Source: Bacteroidota bacterium | Lineage (GTDB): Bacteria; Bacteroidota; Bacteroidia; UKL13-3 | Direction of reading: 5' to 3' | Assembly (NCBI GenBank): GCA_947464275.1 | Contig: CANHVU010000016.1 | Location: forward strand, 1-64,000 | Length of the DNA stretch: 64,000 bases | Shown: positions 17,110 to 25,501 of the stretch, piece by piece | Layout of the letters: every line of letters starts with the position of its first letter | Position numbering within the stretch: the first letter of the stretch is position 1 | Translations under genes and position numbers: made by a program | The notes under the pieces: generated by a model | The model's input: the letters and a program-made list of their open reading frames with translations, nothing else | What the model was told of the DNA's origin: nothing | Database searches by the model: none

Positions 17110-18561
17110 TTAATCCAATTTTTTATTCAATTCTTCAAATTTTGAGGTCATGGTAGGATTTCCTCGAGTCAATTTTTTTATGGTTAAATCTTCCGCTTTA
17201 TTATTGGCAAGTCTTAAATTATTAACTGACGAAAGAAGAGCATCCTTAGTTTTTTGTAGGTGATCCATAGTTTTATCTATTTCATCAATGGCAGTTTTAA
17301 ATTGCCTACTTGCCAAATCATAGTTTTTTGCAAATCCTTGCTTAAATGCATTTATATTTTCTTCAAAATTAGTAATATCAATATTTTGACTTTTTACAAT
17401 TGCTAATTCCGCCTTAGCTTTCATTGAATTCATGGCTGCATTTCTCAGAAGTGTAATAATAGGTATAAAAAACTGCGGTCTGATGATATACATTTTTTCG
17501 TACTTGTGTGATACATCAAAAATACCTCCGTTATATAATTCGTTATCGGCCTCCAAAAGAGATACAAGTACAGCGTACTCACATTTCTTTTCTATTCTAT
17601 CCTTATCTAATTCCTTTAAAAAGTCTTCATTTTTTTTCTTGGTAGCAGTTTCATCTCCTTCATTTTTCATTTCAAACATGATTGAAATAATTTCATTACC
17701 TAAATCATCTTTTTCTTTGTAAATATAATCACCTTTACTTCCCGATTTTGAATCATTATCTTTTTCAAAATATGCCTTTTGAAATGCAGTAGCTCGGAGT
17801 TTATTAAATTCTATTTCGCAGTGTTGTTCAAGTGTTTCGCCTAACATTTTAGTCGAAAGTTTTAACTTCATATCCTTGCGAAGAGCTATTTCTTCGTCTT
17901 TGTGTTTTATAATATCATCTTTAGCCTTTAGTTCTGCTGTATATTTTTCACTTAATGATTTTTCCAATAATTGCTTTTCAGTTTCCTTAAGTCTAACGTT
18001 ATTGGCTAATTCATCTCTTTCTTTTTCTATTTTTTGAATAGCTTCGGTTACTAATAATTTTTTTTCAATTTCAGCTTTCTCTAGTTTGGAAATCATTTCA
18101 GCAACTAAAGTTTCCTTTTCAGCTAATTTTTCCGATAACTTGAGTTCACTGTTTGCTTTTAGTTGAAGTATTTCTCGCTCTTTTTCATCTTTTTCTTTTT
18201 CTAATTTCTGAATGGCTTCTGCTATAGAATGTTTCTTTTCACTTTCTGCATTTTCAAGTTTTACATTCATTAAAATCAGCTGGTTTTCTTTTTCTGAAAG
18301 TTGTTCCGACAATAACTTTTCATTGTTAGCTTTGATGAGTGCAATTTCTTTATCCTTATTGGAAAGTTCAATTTGTAATGAACTCTTTAAGTTAGCCTCT
18401 ACCAATTTGATGGCACTTTCTTTCTCTTTTTCTGCAAGGTTTAATCTATTTTGTAGCTCTTCGTCAAATTTAGAATCCCTAACTTGTTTAAGTATATCTG
18501 CAAAACCTGCTTCATCTACTTTAAAAGCCTTTTGACAATTAGGACATATAATTTCATTCAT
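17110..18561 (-). CDS. DUF2130 domain-containing coiled-coil protein
   Basis: A 483-residue protein of the DUF2130 family. It starts with half of a zinc ribbon (ICPNCQKAF, two Cys). A long charged coiled coil (about 25-235, many LEKEKDE-type heptads) follows, and then the DUF2130 core. The core contains [35 protein letters not shown] and [17 protein letters not shown], a pattern reminiscent of a nuclease-like fold (D...E-K). The C-terminus [19 protein letters not shown] is typical of the family. The function is unknown, and it often appears in accessory regions. Confidence 0.85.
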   Translation of the reverse strand: MNEIICPNCQKAFKVDEAGFADILKQVRDSKFDEELQNRLNLAEKEKESAIKLVEANLKSSLQIELSNKDKEIALIKANNEKLLSEQLSEKENQLILMNVKLENAESEKKHSIAEAIQKLEKEKDEKEREILQLKANSELKLSEKLAEKETLVAEMISKLEKAEIEKKLLVTEAIQKIEKERDELANNVRLKETEKQLLEKSLSEKYTAELKAKDDIIKHKDEEIALRKDMKLKLSTKMLGETLEQHCEIEFNKLRATAFQKAYFEKDNDSKSGSKGDYIYKEKDDLGNEIISIMFEMKNEGDETATKKKNEDFLKELDKDRIEKKCEYAVLVSLLEADNELYNGGIFDVSHKYEKMYIIRPQFFIPIITLLRNAAMNSMKAKAELAIVKSQNIDITNFEENINAFKQGFAKNYDLASRQFKTAIDEIDKTMDHLQKTKDALLSSVNNLRLANNKAEDLTIKKLTRGNPTMTSKFEELNKKLD

Positions 18562-18900
18562 ATCAATCTTTTTTAGGTTGTGATTTTACAATAAAGTCAA
18601 CGATTACTTACTTTTTGTTTTTAAGCATAAAGAATTCATTGAAAATTTTATTGGTTATTGCTTTTACAAATGTATTTATCACTTACACTTTTACAAACTA
18701 AATAAACTGCACAAATATTCATTTTAGTAGAAAAAATGCTTGTATCTAGGCCATTTGGAGAATTATTTAACACTGATTTGATTAATAAAGCCTTAACAAA
18801 CAAAATAGATTTTATTTTCATGCAAGGTATTTATTTCGAAATTAAATCCATTGCTAAAAACAATCAAAAACTAAAACATGGATACTATTCATTTTGCAAT
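18562..18900. other. Intergenic stretch without a supported gene
   Basis: A 62-codon open frame (18736-18924) lies here but shows no family resemblance and runs into the direct repeat at 18901. I see no RNA gene or terminator. Confidence 0.5.
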
Positions 18901-18980
18901 CCTATCCAACCGACTGGTAGTTAAAAATAATTATTTCTAAAAAAACATAAATTTTATCCTTAAATTATTTAAACTTGAAC
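18901..18980 (+). repeat. Imperfect direct repeat, left copy (promoter-like)
   Basis: It begins CCTATCCAACCGACTGGTAG and ends ...TTTAAACTTGAAC. The right copy is at 20793-20873, before the PaaG-like gene. Both contain a small hairpin (CTATC...GRTAG), an A/T-rich middle and a near-consensus -7 element. The two enclose the fic gene and its downstream partner. Confidence 0.75.
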
Positions 18981-19049
18981 TAAATATTACTAAAATAAGA
19001 ATCAATATAATTATTTGATTTTTAGAATGTAATAGAAATAAATAAGTTT

Positions 19050-19823
19050 ATGAAACTGCAAATCATCCAACCTCAATTATTCGACAAATACTTGCTCAAG
19101 TTCCCTAATATCTTGAAATTGAAATTTGATTTGCTCAAAGATGCGGAATTATCAACGGATACTTTTAGTTTTTATACCTCTGTGGCCTCGGTGTTTAGTA
19201 GTAAAATTGAAGGTGAAAACATTGAATTAGACAGCTATATCAAACATAAAAGAGATGGTATTGCGTTTTTACCCGATTACACTAAAAAAATTGATGATTT
19301 ATACAATGCATATACATTTGCAAAAACCAATTTGCTCAATCAAAATAATGTTTCTATCGTTCATCAATTATTGACCAAAAATATTTTACCAGTAGCACAC
19401 CAAGGAACATATAGAACTCAAAATATGTATGTAGCTAGCGATGATGGTAAAATTGAATATGTAGCAACTTTGCCTCAACTAGTTTCTGAAGAAATGGAAA
19501 AGTTTTATGCTGATTTAGAATTGATTTTAAATACTGAAACTTCTATTGAAGAAACATTTTATTACGCTGCTATGATTCATTTAGTATTTGTAAAAATACA
19601 TCCTTGGAATGATGGAAATGGAAGAACGGCAAGGTTATTAGAAAAATGGTTTTTAGCTCAAAAATTAGGCGGAAAAGCTTGGTTTGTGCAAAGTGAAAAA
19701 TACTACTACCAAAATCATCAAACTTATTACAGTAATATAAGAATACTTGGTCTTGAATATGATGAGCTTGATTACTCAAAATCAATTCCTTTTTTAAGTA
19801 TGCTTGCAAATTCCGTTGTTTGA
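19050..19823 (+). CDS. Fic-domain protein (class II, probable AMPylase)
   Basis: A Fido-fold protein of 257 residues that should transfer AMP, or another nucleotide moiety, to a target hydroxyl. The catalytic motif HPWNDGNGRTAR is complete at residues 184-195 (catalytic His184, Arg191). A self-inhibitory motif of the [ST]xxxE[GN] type lies N-terminal, S50-S-K-I-E54-G55, which places it in class II with an internal brake. The flap block GTYRTQNMYV is at 119-128. A C-terminal DNA-binding domain, common in larger Fic proteins, is absent. It is 11 bp from the next gene and lies inside the direct-repeat bracket. Confidence 0.9.
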   Translation: MKLQIIQPQLFDKYLLKFPNILKLKFDLLKDAELSTDTFSFYTSVASVFSSKIEGENIELDSYIKHKRDGIAFLPDYTKKIDDLYNAYTFAKTNLLNQNNVSIVHQLLTKNILPVAHQGTYRTQNMYVASDDGKIEYVATLPQLVSEEMEKFYADLELILNTETSIEETFYYAAMIHLVFVKIHPWNDGNGRTARLLEKWFLAQKLGGKAWFVQSEKYYYQNHQTYYSNIRILGLEYDELDYSKSIPFLSMLANSVV

Positions 19824-19834
19824 TTTAATCTTAA

Positions 19835-20755
19835 ATGAGAGTTATTTTTACCAAATTATTATTGTTATTTTCCATTGTAAATCTTTGGGGACAAACCTTT
19901 TTTGAGGTAGAAGGTAAAAAAGTATTACTAGCAGAACTGACAAAGGGATATAAATTTTCATTTAAGTTCAAGGATAGTTCAAACCTTTTTTTGATAGACA
20001 GTGTTATAACATTTTCTAATTCTCAAAAAACTATAATGAAAGAAGTTAAATATAGTAATGTCAGAAAAGAAAATTATACAACCATAAACTACTCGAAAAT
20101 TTACCATGGATATAGTTTTTCAAAACATTTTGATAATGGAAAATTGAGATTTATTTATGAAACACAAGTTGATAGTTTAAACAATACGATTTACGATAAA
20201 AGAGAAGAATATTTAGGGGATTCAACCCATAGAACAAATTCTTTAGCATGTTTTTATTACAGAGATAGCTTAAAAAGTGAAGGAAAAATAAGAATTCAAA
20301 CTTGTTATAGTGGTGATGCATTTAGTAATAACCTTATTGAATATAGAAGATTGATTTTTTTTGACGAGAGGAACAGAATAATGAAAGAAGTAAATAATAT
20401 GGACTCAACCATTTACTTTTATGATGAAAAAGATAGTTTGATTTCTAAAAAATATTATAGTTTTGAATTATTAGATGATGGTTTTGAAGAACTATTAAAT
20501 TCTAAACACGTAAATAGTCAATGTGATTCGGAATATGTCTATACTTTCTTAAATACTGATTTTGAGAATGTGAAAAATGAAATTGTAAAATTGTTATTTG
20601 AGCATAAAAGTTATTTGACAAATTATGATTGTAGAGAATGTTTATTAAGTTTTATCTCCAATGATAGCTTGATAAAATTAATTATTCATAGACAGAAAAG
20701 GAATAGTTTGCATGGTGAAGAACTAATATATTTTACAATAACTCAAAAATATTAG
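19835..20755 (+). CDS. Secreted protein of unknown function
   Basis: Not recognised. It has 306 residues with a signal peptide (MRVIFTKLLLLFSIVNLWGQ). The mature chain is rich in Ser, Asn, Asp and aromatic residues and in beta strands of the type YxxxxKLRFIYETQVDSLNNTIYDKREEYL, somewhat like MORN/YD-type repeats in Bacteroidota exported proteins. Cysteine pairs occur late (CDSEY, CRECL). It follows fic after 11 bp on the same strand. If it is exported it is unlikely to be a classic antitoxin. Confidence 0.6.
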   Translation: MRVIFTKLLLLFSIVNLWGQTFFEVEGKKVLLAELTKGYKFSFKFKDSSNLFLIDSVITFSNSQKTIMKEVKYSNVRKENYTTINYSKIYHGYSFSKHFDNGKLRFIYETQVDSLNNTIYDKREEYLGDSTHRTNSLACFYYRDSLKSEGKIRIQTCYSGDAFSNNLIEYRRLIFFDERNRIMKEVNNMDSTIYFYDEKDSLISKKYYSFELLDDGFEELLNSKHVNSQCDSEYVYTFLNTDFENVKNEIVKLLFEHKSYLTNYDCRECLLSFISNDSLIKLIIHRQKRNSLHGEELIYFTITQKY

Positions 20756-20792
20756 AAGCTATTTTCACCTTTTAATTTTATAAATGATTTAT

Positions 20793-20873
20793 CCTATCCA
20801 ACTGACTGATAGTTAAAAAATAATTATTTTAATTAAATCATAAAATTTTAGCCTAAAATTTATTAGCATTGAA
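20793..20873 (+). repeat. Imperfect direct repeat, right copy (promoter-like)
   Basis: It begins CCTATCCAACTGACTGATAG and ends TTAGCATTGAACC, 2 bases before the ATG of the PaaG-like gene. The close match to 18901-18980 covers about 80 bases with scattered substitutions and small gaps. Confidence 0.75.
20864..20871 (+). promoter_or_regulatory. -7 element almost touching a start codon
   Basis: TAGCATTG differs from TANNTTTG at one base and ends 4 bases before the ATG at 20876. If it is used, the message would be almost leaderless. Confidence 0.35.
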
Positions 20874-20875
20874 CC

Positions 20876-21658
20876 ATGAGTTACGAAACAATTTTATTTG
20901 AGGTTAATAATGGAGTGGCTACCTTAACACTCAATAGACCAGATGTTTTCAATGCGTTTAACGAACAACAAAGTTTTGATGTAATTGATGCTTTGAAAAA
21001 ATGTGCTAAAGATAAAACCATTCGTGTATTGGTGTTAACTGGTGCAGGCAAAGCTTTTTGCAGTGGTCAAGATTTAAAATCGATAGCTGGTGCCGAAAAC
21101 CGTAGTTTACGCGAAAGCATTGACAAACGTTATAACCCCATGATTAAAGCCATTCGTAATTTGCCAATTCCTGTAATTTGTAGGTTAAATGGTGTAGCTG
21201 CGGGTGCAGGTTGTTCGTTGGCCTTAGCCAGCGATATGATTGTAGCTAGCGAAAATGCTTCGTTAATTGAAGTATTTATCAATGTAGGTTTGGTGTTAGA
21301 TTCTGGTTCATCGTATTTTTTACCTCGTTTGGTTGGTTCGGCTCGTGCTTTTGAGTTAAGTACCATGGGCAGCAAAGTAAGCGCCCAACAAGCTTTTGAT
21401 TGGGGTATGGTAAACCGTGTTTGCAAACCCGAAGACTTAGACGAAGAAGTTAAAAAACTAACTGATTATTATGCCAATGCTCCAACAAAAGCGATTGGTT
21501 TAATGAAAAAAATGTTGAATAAATCATTCCAAAGCGATTTAGATACCATGCTTGAATATGAGGCTTATTGCCAAGAAATAGCTGGCCGTAGTAAAGATAA
21601 TAAAGAAGGTGTAAAAGCATTTATTGAAAAAAGAAAACCTGTATTTACAGGTGAATAG
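20876..21658 (+). CDS. Enoyl-CoA hydratase/isomerase family protein, PaaG-like
   Basis: A crotonase-fold enzyme of 260 residues. The oxyanion-hole segments are visible as AFCSGQDLKSIAG (about 60-72) and NGVAAGAGCSLALASDM (about 104-120). The region GLVLDSGSSYFLPRLVG has an Asp where PaaG-type isomerases carry theirs, and the C-terminus YCQEIAGRSKDNKEGVKAFIEKRKPVFTGE matches the PaaG subgroup closely. The reaction could be 1,2-epoxyphenylacetyl-CoA isomerisation or a general enoyl-CoA hydration or isomerisation. No other paa catabolic gene is nearby except a PaaI-like thioesterase two genes on. Confidence 0.88.
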   Translation: MSYETILFEVNNGVATLTLNRPDVFNAFNEQQSFDVIDALKKCAKDKTIRVLVLTGAGKAFCSGQDLKSIAGAENRSLRESIDKRYNPMIKAIRNLPIPVICRLNGVAAGAGCSLALASDMIVASENASLIEVFINVGLVLDSGSSYFLPRLVGSARAFELSTMGSKVSAQQAFDWGMVNRVCKPEDLDEEVKKLTDYYANAPTKAIGLMKKMLNKSFQSDLDTMLEYEAYCQEIAGRSKDNKEGVKAFIEKRKPVFTGE

Positions 21659-21741
21659 AATTTGATAATCAAACAATAATTCTCCAAAACAATTTTCCAA
21701 TCTTTTAATCTTTCAATTTTCTAATCCTTCAATCACAAAAA

Positions 21742-22617
21742 ATGAAATTAGCCGCTATTGATATTGGTTCCAATGCCGTTAGGTTACAAATAGTTCGTGT
21801 AAACGAAAATCCTAACGATAAAGACATATTTAAAAAAGTTGAGTTTGTGCGCGTTCCAATTCGTTTGGGTGATGATGCCTTTAAAAAACAATGGATTAGC
21901 AAAAGCAAACGAAAAATTTTTAAACAAGCCATGCAAGCCTTTAAGTTAATGCTTGAAGCTTTTGAGGTTGATCATTACATGGCTTGTGCTACAAGTGCCA
22001 TGCGCGAAGCCGAAAATGGACAAAAAATTGCTGAAAAAATTTACGATAAATGTGGTTTAAAAATCAATATCATTTCAGGGGTTCGCGAAAGTGAAATTAT
22101 TTTGCGCTCTATTAAAGAATATTTCAAACCCAATACCAATTATTTAACCATTGATGTAGGTGGTGGAAGTACCGAATTGGCTGTAATTAAAAATGGGAAA
22201 ACCATTAATTCGGCTAGCTTTAATATTGGAACAGTACGTATGGTTGATGGTGCTGTTAACGAAAAAACTTGGGCTACTATTGAAAGTTGGGTAAAACATA
22301 AAACTGATGAAATACCCGATTTAGAGGCAGTTGTAACTAGTGGAACTATCAATAAAATTTCGGTGATGTTAAATCCTGCTAATCCTGAATATTTTACACG
22401 CGAACAATTGAAAGATTTTCATAGAAAAGTTAGTAAAATGAGTATCATTGAGCGCATGGATAATTTAAAATTGAATCCAGATAGGGCCGATATTATTGAT
22501 GTTTCGGCCGATATTTATTTGCGTATTTTAAATTGGTGTAATATTGAAAAAATTCATGCTCCAAATGCTGGTTTAAAGGATGGTATTTTGCTAGAACTCT
22601 ACGATAAATTTTGCTAA
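21742..22617 (+). CDS. Ppx/GppA phosphatase family protein
   Basis: A 291-residue member of the exopolyphosphatase/guanosine pentaphosphatase family (ASKHA fold). The N-terminal phosphate loop is DIGSNAVRLQIV (6-17), the second loop is DVGGGSTELAVI (about 139-150), and SGTINKISVM comes later. The family's C-terminal HD-like domain is missing, so it is the short form common in this phylum. It should hydrolyse polyphosphate or pppGpp. It ends 6 bp ahead of the thioesterase gene, so the two are probably cotranscribed. Confidence 0.88.
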   Translation: MKLAAIDIGSNAVRLQIVRVNENPNDKDIFKKVEFVRVPIRLGDDAFKKQWISKSKRKIFKQAMQAFKLMLEAFEVDHYMACATSAMREAENGQKIAEKIYDKCGLKINIISGVRESEIILRSIKEYFKPNTNYLTIDVGGGSTELAVIKNGKTINSASFNIGTVRMVDGAVNEKTWATIESWVKHKTDEIPDLEAVVTSGTINKISVMLNPANPEYFTREQLKDFHRKVSKMSIIERMDNLKLNPDRADIIDVSADIYLRILNWCNIEKIHAPNAGLKDGILLELYDKFC

Positions 22618-22623
22618 TTATTC

Positions 22624-23058
22624 ATGAATAAAAATTTAGCAAACTTAAAAAACTGTATTGGTAAAAGTACCAACGATGAAGGCCTTGGAGCAGTTAGTCG
22701 TTGGATAGATGGCACCTTAATTTATGCCGAAGAAGGTCATTTAAAAATTACTTTTAAAGTGTTAGATACTTGGTTAAATCCTGCCAAAACCTTGCATGGT
22801 GGTATGGCTGCTACTTTAATTGACGATGTAATGGGAATGACCGTTTATAGCCTTGGAAACGAAGTGTTTTTTTCTACAGTTAGTCTTAATTTAGATTTTT
22901 TATCGTTTGCATTAGCTGGCGATGAAATTACAGTAGAAGCCAAAGTTATTCGCAAAGGAATAAGTGTGATAAACATTGAAGGTTATATTTATAAACGCAA
23001 TAAACTATTGGTAAAAGCTACCTCCAACTTAGTAAGCAGCGGGAAGAAAGTTTTTTGA
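22624..23058 (+). CDS. PaaI-like hotdog-fold thioesterase
   Basis: A thioesterase of 144 residues, a normal length for a single hotdog domain. The signature LHGGMAATLIDDVMGMTVYS (about 57-76) carries the HGG oxyanion loop and the catalytic Asp on the central helix. VSLNLDFLSFALAGDEITVEAKVIRKG follows, as in PaaI/YdiI-type acyl-CoA thioesterases. It probably hydrolyses a stalled or aryl acyl-CoA. It follows the Ppx-like gene after 6 bp, and the PaaG-like gene is just upstream of both. Confidence 0.85.
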   Translation: MNKNLANLKNCIGKSTNDEGLGAVSRWIDGTLIYAEEGHLKITFKVLDTWLNPAKTLHGGMAATLIDDVMGMTVYSLGNEVFFSTVSLNLDFLSFALAGDEITVEAKVIRKGISVINIEGYIYKRNKLLVKATSNLVSSGKKVF

Positions 23059-23289
23059 CAATGCGAAGTGCGAAATGCCAAAAGTTCGAAGTAAATTGCT
23101 AATTACTGTTCCCGCTGATTGCGCAGATTTTCGCAGAAATTTCAGTATCACCCAAGTCATTCCGTTGGAATCTTCTTGGTGTGGCAACCAACTTAGCTAT
23201 TAGAATCTTACTTGAGTACGAAAGGACAATTATATGAAGCATGATTGAAGTAATTTTTTACTATTATTATGCTTAATTACTATAATTTT
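23059..23289. other. Intergenic stretch with repeat-like motifs
   Basis: No gene is visible. It holds a CGCTGATTGCGCAGATTTTC-type stretch near 23112 and a weak inverted repeat TTGGT...ACCAA (23176-23191), which recalls the GTTGGTG families elsewhere in the window. Confidence 0.4.
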
Positions 23290-24000
23290 TTATTTAAAAA
23301 CTGTTGTGATAGGCATATGGTCACTTAATGAAATCCATTCTTCATATTTACCAACGCTTATACTTTCCAATTTATTAATAAATTCTTTCGAAGCAAAACA
23401 GTAATCAATATGGTAAGGTTTATTTTGATGTCTGTATAGATAGAAAGTTGGTTGTGTTTCATTGCCTTGTTCCTCAGCAAAATGATGATGATAAGAACTT
23501 TGTATTTCTCTTTTTTCTAGAAAACTTACCACATCAGAATGATTTCCAATTCTACTTTTTCTATCCCAAATTTTGTTGCTATTAAAATCACCAATTAGAA
23601 TAGTAGGAATATTATTTTGTAGTAATTCATCGAAATAATTAATAGCTTTCCAAACTTGTTCAATGTATTGATTATTCTTATCACTTGGATTGTTTGCGCA
23701 AATTGCATAAAGCATAAAATCTGTTTGTTCATCAGAAACTATAATTGGAACTATCGTTTTAAAATCAGGGTTGTATTCCTTTAATAATTTAAACTGATAA
23801 TTCCCAAATGAAAACACACCAACACCTTTGTTTTTATTATGACCAAACCATAAAAAGTCTTTAGCTTTTTCATTAGTAAAACTCAATAATTTATCTAAAT
23901 GTTCGCATTCTTGAACAACTAAAATATCAGGAAGATGTATCAAAATAGCATTGAATTTATTTCTAAATCCTCCTTGACAATTCCAAGAAATTAATTTCAT
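23290..24000 (-). CDS. Endonuclease/exonuclease/phosphatase (EEP) family protein, cytosolic
   Basis: It has 236 residues with no signal peptide. The EEP signatures are present in order: SWNCQGG (Asn7), VVQECEHLDK (metal-binding Glu), IPTILIGDFNSNKIWD (Asp/Asn pair), HIDYCFAS and the final SLSDHMPITTVF (Asp-His). This is the layout of exonuclease III-like and other Mg-dependent phosphodiesterases. The substrate, whether DNA, nucleotide or lipid, cannot be inferred. It is convergent with the thioesterase gene. Confidence 0.85.
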   Translation of the reverse strand: MKLISWNCQGGFRNKFNAILIHLPDILVVQECEHLDKLLSFTNEKAKDFLWFGHNKNKGVGVFSFGNYQFKLLKEYNPDFKTIVPIIVSDEQTDFMLYAICANNPSDKNNQYIEQVWKAINYFDELLQNNIPTILIGDFNSNKIWDRKSRIGNHSDVVSFLEKREIQSSYHHHFAEEQGNETQPTFYLYRHQNKPYHIDYCFASKEFINKLESISVGKYEEWISLSDHMPITTVFK

Positions 24001-24245
24001 TTATTCTGCTTTAGACTTTTACAAGTATTATGATAAATCCACTTAAAAAAAAGTTTATAATAAAAAATATCAAATCAACCTTGAAAAGGTAAGCAGCTAA
24101 AGATAGTGTGTAGCCAAATCGCATCACATTCTGACCATCCAACCAATAAACCAGATCAATAATGTAACAATTCAACCATCTAACAATTCAACCAATAAAC
24201 CATCCAACCACTCAACAATTCAACTAACTTTGTGCATAACTTGTG
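24001..24245. other. Intergenic stretch with degenerate CAACCA-type repeats
   Basis: No gene is visible. From about 24133 to 24230 the sequence is an imperfect array of CCAACCA, CAATAAACCA and ACAATTCAACCA words upstream of dnaN. Confidence 0.6.
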
Positions 24246-24246
24246 T

Positions 24247-24276
24247 TTTGTAACATGGCTTGCTAGCATAAATTTG
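24247..24276 (+). promoter_or_regulatory. dnaN promoter
   Basis: TTTG (24247-24250) and TAAATTTG (24269-24276) are separated by 18 bases, a good match to the Bacteroidota -33/-7 pattern. The start codon is 16 bases further on. Confidence 0.65.
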
Positions 24277-24292
24277 AACCTTTACGAAAAGT

Positions 24293-25414
24293 ATGAAATT
24301 TATAGTAAATAGTAGCACGCTTTTAAAGCATTTATCAATGATTGATGGAGTAATTGTGGCCAAACCAATTATCCCAATATTGAATAATTTTTTATTTGAT
24401 ATAAAAGATGGAAACTTAACCATTTCATCTACCGATTTAGAAACCACCATGACCACCAGCATTAAAGTTGATGCAAGTGAGGAAATTTCTGTAGCGGTTC
24501 CTTCAAAAACTACTATCGAATTGTTAAAACAATTGCCTGATCAGCCTTTAGCTTTTTCTATTAATTTAGAAAAAGGTTCTATGGAAATTAAATATGCTAC
24601 CGGTAAATTTAAATTAACAGTTCAAAATGGCGAAGAGTTTCCTAAAAACCCTGAGGTAGATAGCGATCAAACTTTTACCATTCCTAGTCGTGTGTTACAA
24701 AAAGCAATTACCAAAACTGTATTTGCTACTAGTAATGATGAGTTACGTTTAAACTTAACTGGTGTTTACGTTCAATTATTTGAAAAAAGCATCACTTTTG
24801 TAGCTACCGATGCCAACCGCTTGGTACGTTATACCCGCACCGATGTTAGACCAGGTGTAGAAGAAAGTTTTATTATGCCTAAAAAAGCTTTGAACTTGTT
24901 AAAAAACTCGTTACCGGCTGATTTAAGCGAAGTAAAAGTTAATTTCAATAAATCAAACGCATTTTTCTCATTTAGCGATTTTAGTTTAATCTGTCGTTTA
25001 ATTGACGAAAAATATCCTGATTACAAAGCAGTTATTCCGGTAGAAAATCCTAATAAATTAACAATCGACAAAGGTGAATTCCAATCGGCTGTTAAACGTA
25101 TTTCAATTACTTCAAACAAAACTACTTACCAAATTCGTTTAAAATTTGTTGGCAGCGAGTTAACCATTAGCTCCGAAGATATTGATTACGAAAACGAAGG
25201 TGTTGAAAAATTGGCTGCTAACTACGAAGGCGAAGATTTAGAGATTGGATTTAACTCAAAATATTTAGGCGAAATTATTGGTGCTATTGAAGCAAGCAAT
25301 ATGACCTTAGAAATGAGTCAACCAAACAGAGCAGGTGTTATTTCGCCAGCCGAAAGCGAAGATGGCGAAGACATTTTAATGTTGGTAATGCCTATGATGT
25401 TGAACAATTATTAA
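24293..25414 (+). CDS. dnaN: DNA polymerase III sliding clamp (beta subunit)
   Basis: The replication clamp, 373 residues and full length. Three clamp domains follow one another: MKFIVNSSTLLKHLSMIDGVI...NFLFDIKDGNLTISSTDLETTM (domain 1), TFTIPSRVLQKAITKTVFATSNDELRLNLTGVYVQL...FVATDANRLVRY (domain 2), and the last domain, which ends in EDGEDILMLVMPMMLNNY with the typical hydrophobic partner-binding C-terminus. It has its own promoter and terminator and is not beside dnaA or recF here, as is often seen in this phylum. Confidence 0.97.
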   Translation: MKFIVNSSTLLKHLSMIDGVIVAKPIIPILNNFLFDIKDGNLTISSTDLETTMTTSIKVDASEEISVAVPSKTTIELLKQLPDQPLAFSINLEKGSMEIKYATGKFKLTVQNGEEFPKNPEVDSDQTFTIPSRVLQKAITKTVFATSNDELRLNLTGVYVQLFEKSITFVATDANRLVRYTRTDVRPGVEESFIMPKKALNLLKNSLPADLSEVKVNFNKSNAFFSFSDFSLICRLIDEKYPDYKAVIPVENPNKLTIDKGEFQSAVKRISITSNKTTYQIRLKFVGSELTISSEDIDYENEGVEKLAANYEGEDLEIGFNSKYLGEIIGAIEASNMTLEMSQPNRAGVISPAESEDGEDILMLVMPMMLNNY

Positions 25415-25436
25415 TCAATTTAAATTAAATATTTTA

Positions 25437-25472
25437 AAAGAGCTTCCATACGCAATTGTGGAAGCTCTTTTT
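25437..25472 (+). terminator. dnaN terminator
   Basis: A 12-bp perfect stem (AAAGAGCTTCCA/TGGAAGCTCTTT) followed by T residues lies 22 bases after the stop. Confidence 0.9.
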
Positions 25473-25501
25473 GTGTAAAAACTACTCCAAATTTTATAAC
25501 C

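Noticed and set aside
18736-18924. A 62-codon open frame before fic
   Set aside because: It has no family resemblance, signal or coupling, and its end runs into the direct repeat.
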